This document shows positions 25,823-34,976 of a stretch of 64,000 nt of DNA, piece after piece. The DNA lies in contig JAVKHP010000001.1 in NCBI GenBank assembly GCA_031459855.1, forward strand, positions 602,059 through 666,058, read 5' to 3'. This DNA comes from Armatimonadota bacterium (lineage in GTDB: Bacteria; Sysuimicrobiota; Sysuimicrobiia; Sysuimicrobiales; Humicultoraceae). The notes under the pieces were generated by a model that did no database searches, was not told where the DNA came from, and worked only from the letters and a program-made list of their open reading frames with translations. Within the stretch, counting starts at the first letter, position 1. Each line of letters starts with the position of its first letter. A program made the translations under genes and the position numbers.

Positions 25823-25970
25823 AGCCAAGGCGCGTTGCGCCGCAGGCGCCCGGATCCTGGCGGCCCGCGCCCGCGTCCAAGCCGTCTGCGCCCGCGCCCC
25901 GGCAGGCCGTCGCCTCGCACGAGCAGACATGAGCAGGGCCGCCCTGCGCGCCCACAGAAGAGCACGACGC

Positions 25971-26858
25971 ATGCGGATCGGCGCGCACGTCTCCATCAGC
26001 GGCCAGATCGATCGGGCGATCGACCGCGCCCTGGCTCTGGGGTGCGAGTGCCTGCAGATCTTCTGGGGCTCCCCGCGGCAGTGGCGTCCGGCGGCCTACC
26101 CCGAGGACGCGCTGGACCGGTTCGCCGCCAAACGCCGGGCGGCCGGGCTCGATCCCCTGGTGGTGCACGCTGCCTACCTGGTGAACCCGGCGGCCGCCGA
26201 CCGGGCGCTGTGGCGTCGCTCGATCGCCTCGCTGCTGGCCAGCGCCCGCGGCGCCGAGCGGCTTGGCGGGCTGGCGGTCGTCACGCACCTCGGAAGCGCG
26301 GGCGGCGGCCGCGGCCTTGCGCTCCGGCGGGTGGCCGCCGCCGTCGGCGAGGTCCTCGACGCCACGCAGCGGGTGTGCGTGCTGCTGGAGAACAGCGCGG
26401 GCGGCGGCGGACAGCTGGGCGCGTCGCTGGACGAGCTGGCCGCGGTCCTTGACCGGTTGGGCGGCCACCCCCGTGTGGGCGTCTGCCTGGACACGGCCCA
26501 TCTGTTCGCCGCAGGATGGGATCTCCGCACGGCGGCCGGTGTGGACGCGACGGTCGCCGCCTGCGACCGCGCGTTTGGCTGGGCCCGGGTACGGTTCATG
26601 CACCTGAACGACTCGAAGGCACCGCTGGGCTCGCACCGTGACCGGCACGAGAACATCGGCGAGGGCGAGATCGGGATCGAGGGGTTCCGCGTGCTGCTGC
26701 GTCATCCCGGCATGCGTCACCTCGCGGGCGTCATCGAGACGCCGGGGTTCGATCGCACCGGTCCCGACCGACGGAACCTCCAGCGCCTGAAGCGGTTGCG
26801 GGCGCCAGGCCGCCACAGAGCGCGGCCCACGAGCGCGCGCACAGGGGGGACGGCATGA
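25971..26858 (+). CDS. nfo: Endonuclease IV (AP endonuclease)
   Basis: A 295-aa TIM-barrel AP endonuclease that cuts 5' of abasic sites in base-excision repair. It starts MRIGAHVSISG. Zn ligands are in VVTHLGS, LLENSAGGGGQLG, CLDTAHLFAAGWD, FMHLNDSK and RHENIGEGEIG. The C-terminus ends IETPGFDRTGPDRRNL. The last 25 residues (RAPGRHRARPTSARTGGTA) are unstructured. Confidence 0.94.
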   Translation: MRIGAHVSISGQIDRAIDRALALGCECLQIFWGSPRQWRPAAYPEDALDRFAAKRRAAGLDPLVVHAAYLVNPAAADRALWRRSIASLLASARGAERLGGLAVVTHLGSAGGGRGLALRRVAAAVGEVLDATQRVCVLLENSAGGGGQLGASLDELAAVLDRLGGHPRVGVCLDTAHLFAAGWDLRTAAGVDATVAACDRAFGWARVRFMHLNDSKAPLGSHRDRHENIGEGEIGIEGFRVLLRHPGMRHLAGVIETPGFDRTGPDRRNLQRLKRLRAPGRHRARPTSARTGGTA

Positions 26859-27000
26859 CTGCCGCGTGCGGCGTGCATCCGGCTGCAGGTCCAGACGCTG
26901 GGGACGCAACGCGCAGGCCCGGCGGTGATGCTGATGGCGGACTGCAGGTCCGGGCACTGCGGGCACGCACGGGGCAGGGACGAGAGCAGGGACGATTAGC
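26859..27000. other. Intergenic region with short direct repeats
   Basis: No gene. GCAGGGACGA occurs twice 12 bp apart just before the hydrolase start, and CTGCAGGTCC occurs twice about 70 bp apart. Function unknown. Confidence 0.45.
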
Positions 27001-27885
27001 GTGACTGCTGAGCACATCGTGCAGGTGCAGGGGGTGCCGCTGCGCTACCGGCAGGAAGGGAGCGGGCCGGCCGTGCTCCTGCTGCACGGTGTGGGTGCGT
27101 CGCTGGAGTTCTGGGACTGGACCGTCCCGGTGCTGCGCGACGCGTTCACTACCCTGGCGGTGGACCTGCCAGGCTTTGGCAAGTCCGCGTTTACGCCCGC
27201 GGTCCTGTCGCCCCAGCGCGCTGCGCAGTTCGTGTGGGCGTTCCTCGACGCGGTGGGCGTCGAACGGGTGGCGCTCGTGGGATCGTCGCTGGGCGGTACC
27301 CTCGCCGTGCTGGCGGCGGGCGCGGCGCCCCGGCGTGTCTGGGCCCTGGCGCTCGCCGCACCCGGTGGCTTCGGACGCGAGGTGAGCGTGCTGCTGCGCC
27401 TGGCCACGCTCCCCGGCGTGGGCGAGGCGCTGGTGGCGGCGGCCCGTCGCGCACCTCGCCTGGCCCTCGCGCGCGTCTTCGCCGATTCGCGCCGCATCCC
27501 GCCCACGTTGATCGCGACGGTGCAGGCGCACGCCGCGCGCGGCACACCGGGCCGCGCCTACCTTGAGGTGTTGCGCTACGCCCTGACCCTGCGGGGCGTG
27601 CGCCCGGCGCTGGTGGCTGCCGTCCGCGCCGCCGCGGCGCGCATCGAGGCACCCACCCTCGTCGTGTGGGGCGCACGCGACCGCGTGATCCCGCCGGCCC
27701 ACGCCGCCACGGTGGCAGCCAGCATCCCGCAGGCACAGGTCCGGGTGCTGCACGGCTGCGGGCACCTGCCGATCGTCGAGGCGGCCGAGACGTTCACCGC
27801 GTTGCTCGCCTCGTTCCTGCGTGACGCCGCCGGCCGGTCCGCTGCCGACGTCGCCGCGCCTGCCCGCGGGAGGCGCGGCCCGTGA
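27001..27885 (+). CDS. Alpha/beta hydrolase
   Basis: A 294-aa single-domain alpha/beta hydrolase. The oxyanion segment is LLLHGVGASLEFWD, the nucleophile elbow GSSLGG (Ser about 98), the acid loop VVWGARDRVIPP, and the base HGCGHLPIVE. The helical lid is about 130-200. This set fits C-C bond hydrolases, esterases or haloperoxidase-like members; the substrate is not predictable. GTG start. The stop overlaps the next small gene (GTGA). Confidence 0.85.
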   Translation: MTAEHIVQVQGVPLRYRQEGSGPAVLLLHGVGASLEFWDWTVPVLRDAFTTLAVDLPGFGKSAFTPAVLSPQRAAQFVWAFLDAVGVERVALVGSSLGGTLAVLAAGAAPRRVWALALAAPGGFGREVSVLLRLATLPGVGEALVAAARRAPRLALARVFADSRRIPPTLIATVQAHAARGTPGRAYLEVLRYALTLRGVRPALVAAVRAAAARIEAPTLVVWGARDRVIPPAHAATVAASIPQAQVRVLHGCGHLPIVEAAETFTALLASFLRDAAGRSAADVAAPARGRRGP

Positions 27886-28121
27886 GCGGCATCGCCTGCG
27901 CCCACCACCCGGACCGCACGGCCATGGGCTACTGCGCCGGCTGCGGCAAAGCCCTCTGCCGTGCGTGCATCGTCCGCCTGCCGGAGGGCAACTACTGCAA
28001 CGCCTGCGCCAGCGCACCCGACCACCGGCCGCAGGCGTCCGCGCGCCGCACCCGCGCGTGGGTGTGGGCAGCCGTGGCCGCGCTGGCGGTGGTGCTGTAC
28101 GCGCTCTCACGCCTGCTATGA
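27882..28121 (+). CDS. Small B-box-like zinc-finger membrane protein
   Basis: A 79-aa protein. The N-terminal half has a Cys/His cluster like a B-box zinc finger (CAHHPDR, YCAGCGKALCRAC, YCNAC). A basic linker and one C-terminal transmembrane helix (VWAAVAALAVVLYALSRLL) follow. It starts in a GTGA overlap with the hydrolase, so it is co-translated. Function unknown; similar short rhomboid-associated B-box modules occur in other bacteria. Confidence 0.75.
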   Translation: MSGIACAHHPDRTAMGYCAGCGKALCRACIVRLPEGNYCNACASAPDHRPQASARRTRAWVWAAVAALAVVLYALSRLL

Positions 28122-28415
28122 GCCAGGGTGCTACTCCGGCCACCGGCCGCGGTACGCGCCGATGCCCCGCCGCGCACGGGCGCACAGGGCCGGGCAGGGA
28201 CGGATCGTTCCTCCTTACGGCGCCGATCATGGCACGCGCGAACGCCTCCGGTACGCTTGGCGCTGACCAGGGATACACTGTTCCTGCTGCGGGTAGTACG
28301 GGAAGCCACCGACGGTGCCCGGGGGGCGGTTCTACAGGACACCGTGAAGAAGGGAGGGATAGTCTGGCAACTGTCTTGAGCGTCCTCGCATCGCCGAGGC
28401 AGTAGCCAGGGACCT
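28122..28415. other. Intergenic region before the VOC gene
   Basis: About 290 bp. A GTG-started frame (28128-28379) ends DTVKKGGIVWQLS, but its first half looks random and I do not call it. No hairpin or strong promoter seen. Confidence 0.4.
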
Positions 28416-29327
28416 ATGCCCGCGATCGACCCGGGAACCCGACTCGGCCCGGTCCTGCTCACCGTGGCGGACCTCGAACGCTCCCTGCGGTTCTACCGCG
28501 AGGTGCTCGGGCTACGCCTGCGAGAACACCAGGACGATGTCGCCGTCTTGACCGCCGATGGCACTGCGCCGCTGGTAGTACTGGTGGCCCTGCCGGGCGC
28601 GCGGCCTCAGCCGCGCCGGACCACCGGCCTGTACCATTTCGCGGTGCTCCATCCCAACCGGCGCGAGCTCGCCCGGGCGCTTGCGCGGCTCCTCCAGGCG
28701 CGCTACCCGCTGCAGGGCGCCTCGGACCACCGGGTGAGCGAGGCGCTCTACCTCGCCGACCCCGACGGGCACGGCATCGAGCTCTACGCCGACCGGCCGC
28801 GGGACCAGTGGCCTACTACCGGGCGCGGTGTGGCCATGACCACCGAGCCGCTCGACCTGGACGACCTGCTCGCCACCCTCGATGACACCCTTGACGACGC
28901 GCCCACCGCCGCGACCGATGCCATCTCCCCGCAGGCGCGCATCGGGCACGTGCACCTGCGCGTGGCCAACCTGAAGGACGCCGAAGCGTTCTACCACGGG
29001 CGGCTGGGCTTCGAGGTCACGCAGCGCGACTACCCCGGCGCGCTGTTCCTGGCCGCCGGCGGCTACCACCACCACATCGGCGCGAACATCTGGGGCAGCC
29101 GGGGAGCCCCACCGCCTCCCCCCGATGCCGTGGGCCTGCGGGCGTTCACCATCGTGTTGCCCGATGCCGCAGCGGCCCGTGCCGTCCTGGCGCGGCTCGA
29201 TCCGCCCGCCAGGGAGAGTCCGGCCGGGTGGTTCACCCGCGATCCGTTCGGCATCGGCGTCCTCCTGGCGGTCGAGGGCGCCGCGGCGCGCACGGAGGAC
29301 CTGCGCGCCGTGGCCCTGGGACCCTAG
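28416..29327 (+). CDS. Two-domain VOC/glyoxalase protein (CatE-like)
   Basis: A 303-aa protein with two vicinal-oxygen-chelate modules. Module 1 (about 10-125) starts LGPVLLTVADLERSLRFYREVLGL. Module 2 (about 170-290) starts IGHVHLRVANLKDAEAFYHGRLGFEV. Candidate metal ligands are His in YHFAVLHP, Glu in HGIELYAD, and His in GHVHLRV with YHHHIGANIW. The layout resembles Bacillus CatE-type 2,3-dioxygenases, but the substrate is unknown. It lies 3 bp upstream of rlmI. Confidence 0.82.
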   Translation: MPAIDPGTRLGPVLLTVADLERSLRFYREVLGLRLREHQDDVAVLTADGTAPLVVLVALPGARPQPRRTTGLYHFAVLHPNRRELARALARLLQARYPLQGASDHRVSEALYLADPDGHGIELYADRPRDQWPTTGRGVAMTTEPLDLDDLLATLDDTLDDAPTAATDAISPQARIGHVHLRVANLKDAEAFYHGRLGFEVTQRDYPGALFLAAGGYHHHIGANIWGSRGAPPPPPDAVGLRAFTIVLPDAAAARAVLARLDPPARESPAGWFTRDPFGIGVLLAVEGAAARTEDLRAVALGP

Positions 29328-29330
29328 CGC

Positions 29331-30530
29331 ATGGCTTCCGCGCTCGCGGAGCGCGTCGCCGGCCGCGTCCGCCTGACCCCATCGGGCGAGCGCCGGCTGG
29401 CCGCGGGGCACCTGTGGGTCTTCGACGGCGAGGTGGCCGCGCTCGACGGCCAGCCGGGCCCCGGCGACGTGGTCGACGTGGCCTCCCGGCGGGGCCGCTT
29501 CCTGGGGCGCGGCGACTTCAACCCGCACTCGCGCATTCGCGTCCGTCTCCTGACGCGGCGAGACGAGGCGGTCGACGAGGCGTTGCTGACCCGGCGCCTG
29601 CGGGCGGCCCTGGCCCTGCGCGCCCGCGTGGTGGCCGAGACGACCGCCTGCCGCCTGGTGTTCGGCGAGGGCGACCTGCTCCCCGGCCTGGTGGTGGACC
29701 GGTACGGCGACGTGCTGGTCATGCAGACGCTGACGGCGGGCATGGAGCGCCGCCGTGCCGCGCTGGCGGCCCTGCTGCAGACCCTGACCGGGGCACAGGC
29801 GGTGTACCTGCGCAACGACGCCAGGGTGCGCGCCCTGGAGGGCCTGCCGCGCTACCAGGAGTTCGCGATCGGCGAGGCGCCCACGCGCGTGGAGGTCGTC
29901 GAGGGGCCGGCGCGTTTCGTCGTGGACATCGCCCGCGGCCAGAAGACCGGCTGGTTCTGCGACCAGCGGGAGAACCGCCTCGCCATCGCCCCGCTGGCAC
30001 GCGGGGCGCGGGTGCTGGACGCGTTCTGCTACACGGGGGCGTTCGGGGTGCAGGCGGCACTCGCCGGCGCCGAGGCGGTACTGGGACTGGACGTGTCGCC
30101 GGACGCGGTCGCTGCCGCGCAGGAGCACGCCGCGCGCAACGGGGTCGCCGCACGCTGCACCTGGCAGCCAGGCGACGCCTTCGAGGCGATGCGGCGCCTG
30201 CTGGGCGCCGGCGAGCGGTTCGACCTGGTGATCCTCGACCCACCGGCGTTCGCGCGCACCAAGGAGGCCGTACCCCGTGCGCTGGCCGGCTACAAGGAGG
30301 TGAACCTGAGCGCGCTGCGGCTGCTGCGAAGCGAGGGCTTCCTCGTCAGCTGCTCGTGTTCGTGGCACGTGGACGAGCAGATGCTCTGGGGCGCCATCCT
30401 GGACGCGGCCCGCGACGCCCGGCGCGACCTGCGCCTGGTGGAGTTCCGCTCGCAGGCCCGCGACCATCCCATGCTGGCGACGATGCCGGAGACACGCTAC
30501 CTGAAGTGCTTCGTGCTGCAGGTGTGGTGA
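29331..30530 (+). CDS. rlmI: 23S rRNA m5C1962 methyltransferase RlmI-type
   Basis: A 399-aa class I SAM methyltransferase. The N-terminal PUA domain (about 10-80) has the LAAGHLWVFDGEV entry motif. An EEHEE-like middle domain includes GLVVDRYGDVLVMQ. The Rossmann domain (about 195-399) has GQKTGWFCDQRENR, motif I VLDAFCYTGAFGVQAALAGA and motif IV LDPPAFARTK. The catalytic cysteine is in LVSCSCS. Family assignment is firm; the precise rRNA position is by homology. Confidence 0.9.
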   Translation: MASALAERVAGRVRLTPSGERRLAAGHLWVFDGEVAALDGQPGPGDVVDVASRRGRFLGRGDFNPHSRIRVRLLTRRDEAVDEALLTRRLRAALALRARVVAETTACRLVFGEGDLLPGLVVDRYGDVLVMQTLTAGMERRRAALAALLQTLTGAQAVYLRNDARVRALEGLPRYQEFAIGEAPTRVEVVEGPARFVVDIARGQKTGWFCDQRENRLAIAPLARGARVLDAFCYTGAFGVQAALAGAEAVLGLDVSPDAVAAAQEHAARNGVAARCTWQPGDAFEAMRRLLGAGERFDLVILDPPAFARTKEAVPRALAGYKEVNLSALRLLRSEGFLVSCSCSWHVDEQMLWGAILDAARDARRDLRLVEFRSQARDHPMLATMPETRYLKCFVLQVW

Positions 30531-30620
30531 GGCCCGCACGCGTCCGACGGCACTTTCAAGCTCGCGGATGTTGGTGTTGATGCGTTGAGCGATGAATTCC
30601 GCGACATCGTCGGGTGCACC
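30531..30620 (-). pseudogene. dnaA fragment (AAA+ domain III piece)
   Basis: On the - strand about 30 codons read PDDVAEFIAQRINTNIRELE then SAVGRV. This is the DnaA segment that normally reads PDDVLEFIA-RI-SNIRELEGAL-RV. No start, no remaining DnaA domains and no downstream DNA-binding helix are present, so it is a broken or transferred fragment. It runs into the rlmI 3' end. An 8-bp inverted repeat (GAATTCCG ... CGGAATTC, 30594-30630) borders its N-terminal side. Confidence 0.65.
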
Positions 30621-30880
30621 CCCGGAATTCTCCAGGCCGGCGGCCATGGGCGTGGGCTGCTCGCAGCCATTACGGCGCGTGCGCCACCGGCCACCCGGAA
30701 TCCCCCACGCAGGCGGCATGGGCGCGGACAGCCGCGGGCGCGCCCGGGCCCGTGCGAGCCCCGCGTCGCGGCCCAGGAGTAGGCGGTGCGGCCGCGAAGT
30801 AGAGTCCCGGCCGGGTCCAGGACGCCGGCACGGCCCGGGACGTCGGGCCCAGGCGCAATCACACTCGAGGAGGCGAGCAG
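30621..30880. other. Leader region of the HU gene
   Basis: GC-rich non-coding sequence after the dnaA fragment. GAGGAGG just before 30881 is the HU ribosome-binding site. I see no convincing promoter hexamers. Confidence 0.4.
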
Positions 30881-31171
30881 ATGGCGAAGGCGATGACCAA
30901 GACGCAGATCGCAGCGTACCTGGCCAACAAGTGCGGCCTCACGCGGAAGACGGCCGTGCAGTTCCTGGAAGAGCTGGCGAAGCTGGCCTACAAGGAGGCC
31001 AAGAACTCGTTCACGCTGCCGGGACTCGGCAAGCTCGTCGTGGTCAACCGCAAGGCGCGCATGGGCCGCAACCCGCAGACGGGCGAGCCCATCAAGATTC
31101 CTGCGCGCCGTGTCCTGCGCTTCCGGGTCGCCAAGGCCGCCAAGGACGCCATCCTGGGGGGCAAGAAGTAG
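30881..31171 (+). CDS. hup: HU-family nucleoid protein
   Basis: A 96-aa histone-like DNA-bending protein. The N-terminal helices (MTKTQIAAYLANKCGLTRK, FLEELAKLAYKEA) are followed by the saddle and beta-arm segment GLGKLVVVNRKARMGRNPQTGEP and IKIPARRVLRFRVAKAAKDAI. The canonical proline is in GRNPQTGE. Strong SD GAGGAGG. It stands alone and ends in front of a strong hairpin. Confidence 0.95.
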   Translation: MAKAMTKTQIAAYLANKCGLTRKTAVQFLEELAKLAYKEAKNSFTLPGLGKLVVVNRKARMGRNPQTGEPIKIPARRVLRFRVAKAAKDAILGGKK

Positions 31172-31232
31172 GCGCACGCGCAGTGCCGCTGCGGGCGTGG
31201 GACGTCTGGTGGGATGGTCCGCAGTGGCAGGG

Positions 31233-31268
31233 GCGGGCGGCCGCGGGCATCTGCCCGCGGCCGCCCGC
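31233..31268. terminator. Hairpin terminator between hup and holB
   Basis: Perfect 17-bp stem GCGGGCGGCCGCGGGCA with a 2-nt TC gap, between convergent hup (+) and holB (-). It has no T-run on either side. Confidence 0.65.
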
Positions 31269-31282
31269 AACGCTTCCCGCGC

Positions 31283-32326
31283 CTACGGCACCGGCGTCGC
31301 CGCAGGCGGTGCGCCAAAGGAGAGGAACAACCGCTCCAGCACCAGCCGCGGGTTGGCGTTGCGCCGCAGGGCCTCCTTGGCGTCCTCCAGGGCTGCGATC
31401 CGCTCGCCCAGGCGTGCGTCGTCGTAGCCCGGCGCCAGGCGGGTGATCGCCTCCAGACGGTCCTGGTTGGCCAGCCGGGACGGCTCGCCCAGCTGGCGGT
31501 AGACCAGCAGGTCGCGGTACCACAGGATCGCCAGGTCCAGGAGGTCGGGCAGCAGCTCGGGCTCCTTGGCCAGGGCCTCGGCGGCGTCCAGCTGCGCCAG
31601 CAGGTCGCCGCCTTCCAGCTGCGGCAGCAGGTCCAGCAGGCGCTCGCGTGCGGCCAGGCGCGGCTCCGACTGCGCCCACTCCAGCGCCCGTCCCAGCCGG
31701 CCGTCGGCCAGCAGGGCCAGCACCCGCGCGCGCGCATCGGGGACCTGCCACCGGACGCACAGCGCACGCTCGATCTCGTCGGCGCGCAGGTACGAGCAGC
31801 GCACCAGCTGACAGCGGGACACGATGGTGGGCAGCAACGCGGTGGCCGACTCGGCCACGAGGACGAACACCACGCGCGCGGGCGGCTCCTCCAGCGTCTT
31901 GAGGAGACTGTTGGCTGCCGCGGGGCTCATCCGCTCGGCATCGGCGACGATGTACACCTTCCACGGGGCCTCGTAGGGCGGGAACGCCGCGTCGCGCCGC
32001 AGCGCGCGGATCTGGTCGACCGGGATCTCCTTGCCCTTGTAGTCGCGCGGGGGCTGGTCGATGAAGCGCTCGTGGGCGACGTCCAGCACGCGCACGTCCG
32101 GGTGGGCCCCGGCAGCGATCCGCCGACACGTCCCGCAGCCCCCGCACGCATCGCCGTCCGCTGGCCGCTCGCAGTTGAGCAGCTGCGCGAACGCCAGCGC
32201 CACCTGCCGGCGCCCGACGCCCGCCGGGCCCACCAGCAGGTACGCGTGCCCCACCTTGCCGGTGCGCACGGCGGTGCGCAGCAGCAGGATCGCATGGTCC
32301 TGGTTGACGACGTCGCGGAAGGGCAT
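31283..32326 (-). CDS. holB: DNA polymerase III delta-prime subunit
   Basis: A 347-aa clamp-loader subunit. The AAA+ fold starts NQDHAILLLRTAVRTGKVGHAYLLVGPAGVGRR; Walker A has Arg where Lys is usual, as expected of a non-hydrolysing delta prime. A zinc module is in CGGCGTCRR, the sensor in AAANSLLKTLEEPP, and the SRC arginine finger in TIVSRCQLVR. ATG at 32326 with AGGTGG in front. It follows darA in the tmk-darA-holB operon, 11 bp after its stop. Confidence 0.93.
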   Translation of the reverse strand: MPFRDVVNQDHAILLLRTAVRTGKVGHAYLLVGPAGVGRRQVALAFAQLLNCERPADGDACGGCGTCRRIAAGAHPDVRVLDVAHERFIDQPPRDYKGKEIPVDQIRALRRDAAFPPYEAPWKVYIVADAERMSPAAANSLLKTLEEPPARVVFVLVAESATALLPTIVSRCQLVRCSYLRADEIERALCVRWQVPDARARVLALLADGRLGRALEWAQSEPRLAARERLLDLLPQLEGGDLLAQLDAAEALAKEPELLPDLLDLAILWYRDLLVYRQLGEPSRLANQDRLEAITRLAPGYDDARLGERIAALEDAKEALRRNANPRLVLERLFLSFGAPPAATPVP

Positions 32327-32337
32327 CCACCTGCCCG

Positions 32338-32676
32338 CTAGACCCGCTCCATCCGCTCCACGTTGAGCACGAACGCGATCGCCCCGCCCACCTCGACCTT
32401 CACGGGGTAGGTCACGTACGAGTCGACGGGCTCCACCACCGGGGGAATGGGCGTCATCAGCTGCTCCCGCCGCTGACAGGTGCGGCGGACGATGCCCAGC
32501 ACCACGTCGACCTGGTCGTCCTCGACGACGGTGAGGATCGTGGCGTTGCCCTCCCGCAGGAAGCCCCCGGTGCTCGCCAGCATCGTTGCCTGGAGGTCCG
32601 CCTCCGTCAGTGCCTCCAGCAGCCGTCCCGCGTCGCGGCTCTGCACGATGGCCAGCACGAGCTTGATGGGGCTCAC
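32338..32676 (-). CDS. darA: Cyclic di-AMP receptor (PII-like)
   Basis: A 112-aa PII-like protein of the CdAMP_rec (DUF970) family. It closely follows DarA/PstA: LVLAIVQSRDAGRLLEALTE, LASTGGFLREGNATIL, CQRREQLMTPIPP and YPVKVEVGGAIAFVLNVE. The family binds c-di-AMP as a trimer; the effector target is unknown. GTG start overlaps the tmk stop (GTGA). Its place between tmk and holB is the same as in Firmicutes. Confidence 0.95.
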   Translation of the reverse strand: MSPIKLVLAIVQSRDAGRLLEALTEADLQATMLASTGGFLREGNATILTVVEDDQVDVVLGIVRRTCQRREQLMTPIPPVVEPVDSYVTYPVKVEVGGAIAFVLNVERMERV

Positions 32677-33395
32677 CCCTCTCCCGGCCGGCCGCCGACC
32701 GGGGCATCGAGCCCCTCGACGCCCCACCCGCGGGCGACCAGCAGCCGCCGCACCGCCGCCAGCGCCGCCGCGAAGACCGCGTCGGGTGCGCCGGCACCGT
32801 CGATGACGACAAATCGCGCCGGTTCTTCGCGCGCCAGCTGCAGGAATCCTGCGCGCACGCGCTGGTGGAACGCGAGCGTCTCCTGCTCCAGCCGGTCGCC
32901 GCGCCCCGGCGTCCCCTCCTTGCCCGCGGCGGCGCGGGCGCGGGCCAGGCCCACGGCGGGGTCGATGTCCAGCAGGAGCGTGAGGTCCGGGCGCACGCCG
33001 CCGGTGGCCAGGTCGTTCACCTGCCGGACCACCGCCACGGGCAGCCCGCGGCCGAACCCCTGGTAGGCCACGGAGGCGTCCACGTAGCGCTCGGAGAGCA
33101 GGCACACGCCGGCCGCCAGCGCCGGCCGCACGACCTCGGCCACGTACTGGGCCCGGCTCGCCGCGAACAACAGCATCTCCGTCTCGGGCCGCATCGCGCG
33201 GTGCGCCTCGTCGAGCAACAGCCGGCGGATCGCCTCGCCGATGGGCGTGCCACCCGGCTCGCGGGCCAGGCGCACGGGCACCCTCCCGCGCAGCGTCTCG
33301 TAGAGCCGGCGCGCCGTGGTGGTCTTGCCGGCACCCTCGGGGCCCTCGAGGGTGATGAACACCCCCTGCCGCGGTGCGGGCGCGGACGCGGGCAC
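32673..33395 (-). CDS. tmk: Thymidylate kinase
   Basis: A 240-aa dTMP kinase. The P-loop is EGPEGAGKTTTARRL, the DR-type substrate loop REPGGTPIGEAIR, then LLSERYVDASVAYQGFGRG and the lid with Arg residues (GRGDRLEQE). It is slightly long, with a C-terminal extension LDAPVGGRPGEG. It overlaps darA (GTGA) and starts 6 bp after the R3H-AAA gene, so all four genes form an operon. Confidence 0.95.
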   Translation of the reverse strand: MPASAPAPRQGVFITLEGPEGAGKTTTARRLYETLRGRVPVRLAREPGGTPIGEAIRRLLLDEAHRAMRPETEMLLFAASRAQYVAEVVRPALAAGVCLLSERYVDASVAYQGFGRGLPVAVVRQVNDLATGGVRPDLTLLLDIDPAVGLARARAAAGKEGTPGRGDRLEQETLAFHQRVRAGFLQLAREEPARFVVIDGAGAPDAVFAAALAAVRRLLVARGWGVEGLDAPVGGRPGEG

Positions 33396-33400
33396 GGTGG

Positions 33401-34942
33401 TTACTTGGGGAAGATCACCACGCGCCGGAACGGCTCCTCGCCCTTGCTCTCCGACGCGAGGCCGTAGCGCTGGACGAGCTGGTGCTGCAGGCGGCGGATG
33501 TACGCGTTCTGCGGGGCGAGTTCCACCGGCTTGGCCGACTCGAGGACGGCGGCGATCGCCCGTTCGACCTCGGTCAACGCGGCCTCGTGCTCGGCGGCCC
33601 CCTCCTCGATCTCGAACACCTCGCGCAAGAACTCCTGGATCTGGCTCACCGTGTTGCTGCGCAGTACGTGGACGGGCACACCGCGGCCGGCGGCGTCGTG
33701 CAGGCGCCGGGGCTGGCGCTTCTCCTGCGACTTGAGGGTCAGGACCAGATCGGCCTCGGCCAGCGACTCGGCGACGAAGGCCGGCACCCCCAGCTCCCGG
33801 ATCGCCCGCTCCAGGCGGTTGCGGCTGACCGCGTACGGGTAGATGCGCAGCGCGCGGTGGCCGGGCCGCCTGGCGTCCTCGGCCGGAGCCGGGGCGAACG
33901 GACCTTCGGGCGCCCAGCGCGGGGTGGGCGCGGGCGACGCCGAGATCTCCACCTGACCGCCCTCGGTGCGCACCCGCAGCTCGGGGCGGGGCGCCACGCC
34001 CCGCAGGTAGCGGTCGACGACGGTGGCGACGTCGTGGTGCACCGCCAGCCGGTCCTTGTCCTGGATCTCGATGACGACGTCGAAGGTCGGCGGGGCCTTG
34101 CGCTCCAGCACGGTCTTCTGCGTGCCGCGCCGGCGGGCTTCCTCGTCGGAGAGGGTCACGGCCTGGATGCCCCCCACCAGGTCGGAGAGGGTGGGGTTCT
34201 GCAGGAGGTTGTCCAGGGTGTTGCCGTGGGCCGTCGCGATGAGCTGCACGCCGCGTTCGGCGATGGTGCGGGCGGCCAGCGCCTCGGCCTCGGTGCCGAT
34301 CTCGTCGATGACGATCACCTCGGGCATGTGGTTCTCCACGGCCTCGATCATCACCGCGTGCTGGAGCGTGGGCACCGGCACCTGCATCCGGCGCGCCGCG
34401 CCGATCCCCGGATGGGGGATGTCGCCGTCGCCGGCGATCTCGTTGGACGTGTCGACGATCACGACGCGCTTGCGCAGCTCGTCGGCCAGCACCCGGGCGG
34501 CCTCGCGCAGGAGCGTCGTCTTCCCCACGCCCGGCCGCCCCAGCAGCAGGATGGAGCGCCCCGACTCGATGACGTCGCGGATGATGTCGACGGTGCCGAA
34601 GACCGCGCGCCCCACGCGGCAGGTCAGGCCGATGATCTCCCCGCGGCGGTTCCGGATGGCGCTGATGCGGTGCAGGGTGCGCTCGATGCCCGCCCGGTTG
34701 TCCTTGCCGAACGCGCCCACCCGCTCGGTGACGTACTGGAGCATCTCGCGGGTCACGAAGTCCTCGCTGAGGTAGAGCGCCTCGCTGGGGAACCGGGCCT
34801 CGGGCCGGCGGCCGAGGTCGAGCACGACCTCCAGCAGCTGGTCGAGGTCAGGCCGGCGTTCCAGCGCCGCGCGGAGTTCCGGCGGCAGGACCGCCAGCAG
34901 CAGGTGCAGGTCATCGGTGATCTGGATGCGCCTGGCGGTCAC
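33401..34942 (-). CDS. AAA ATPase with C-terminal R3H domain (SpoIIIAA/Ycf45-like)
   Basis: A 513-aa protein using the GTG at 34942, which has GGGGAG upstream and gives the normal N-terminus [16 protein letters not shown]. The ATPase core (about 60-330) has Walker [10 protein letters not shown] (about 135-143), Walker [14 protein letters not shown] and sensor IATAHGNTL, as in SpoIIIAA-type secretion-like ATPases. A basic middle region and a C-terminal R3H single-strand nucleic-acid-binding motif ([16 protein letters not shown]) follow. The role is unknown. An open frame continues upstream to 35074, but that stretch contains a perfect hairpin and is better read as an RNA leader. Confidence 0.85.
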   Translation of the reverse strand: MTARRIQITDDLHLLLAVLPPELRAALERRPDLDQLLEVVLDLGRRPEARFPSEALYLSEDFVTREMLQYVTERVGAFGKDNRAGIERTLHRISAIRNRRGEIIGLTCRVGRAVFGTVDIIRDVIESGRSILLLGRPGVGKTTLLREAARVLADELRKRVVIVDTSNEIAGDGDIPHPGIGAARRMQVPVPTLQHAVMIEAVENHMPEVIVIDEIGTEAEALAARTIAERGVQLIATAHGNTLDNLLQNPTLSDLVGGIQAVTLSDEEARRRGTQKTVLERKAPPTFDVVIEIQDKDRLAVHHDVATVVDRYLRGVAPRPELRVRTEGGQVEISASPAPTPRWAPEGPFAPAPAEDARRPGHRALRIYPYAVSRNRLERAIRELGVPAFVAESLAEADLVLTLKSQEKRQPRRLHDAAGRGVPVHVLRSNTVSQIQEFLREVFEIEEGAAEHEAALTEVERAIAAVLESAKPVELAPQNAYIRRLQHQLVQRYGLASESKGEEPFRRVVIFPK

Positions 34943-34976
34943 GCGTGCCGGTGCTCCCCGCGCGGACGTGGAAATG

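Noticed and set aside
26920-27000. Short repeats as a CRISPR or integration site
   Set aside because: Only two partial copies of 10 bp each, with no regular spacers and no cas or integrase genes.
28128-28379. An 83-codon ORF before the VOC gene
   Set aside because: Only its last 35 residues look protein-like; no SD and no similarity that I recognise.
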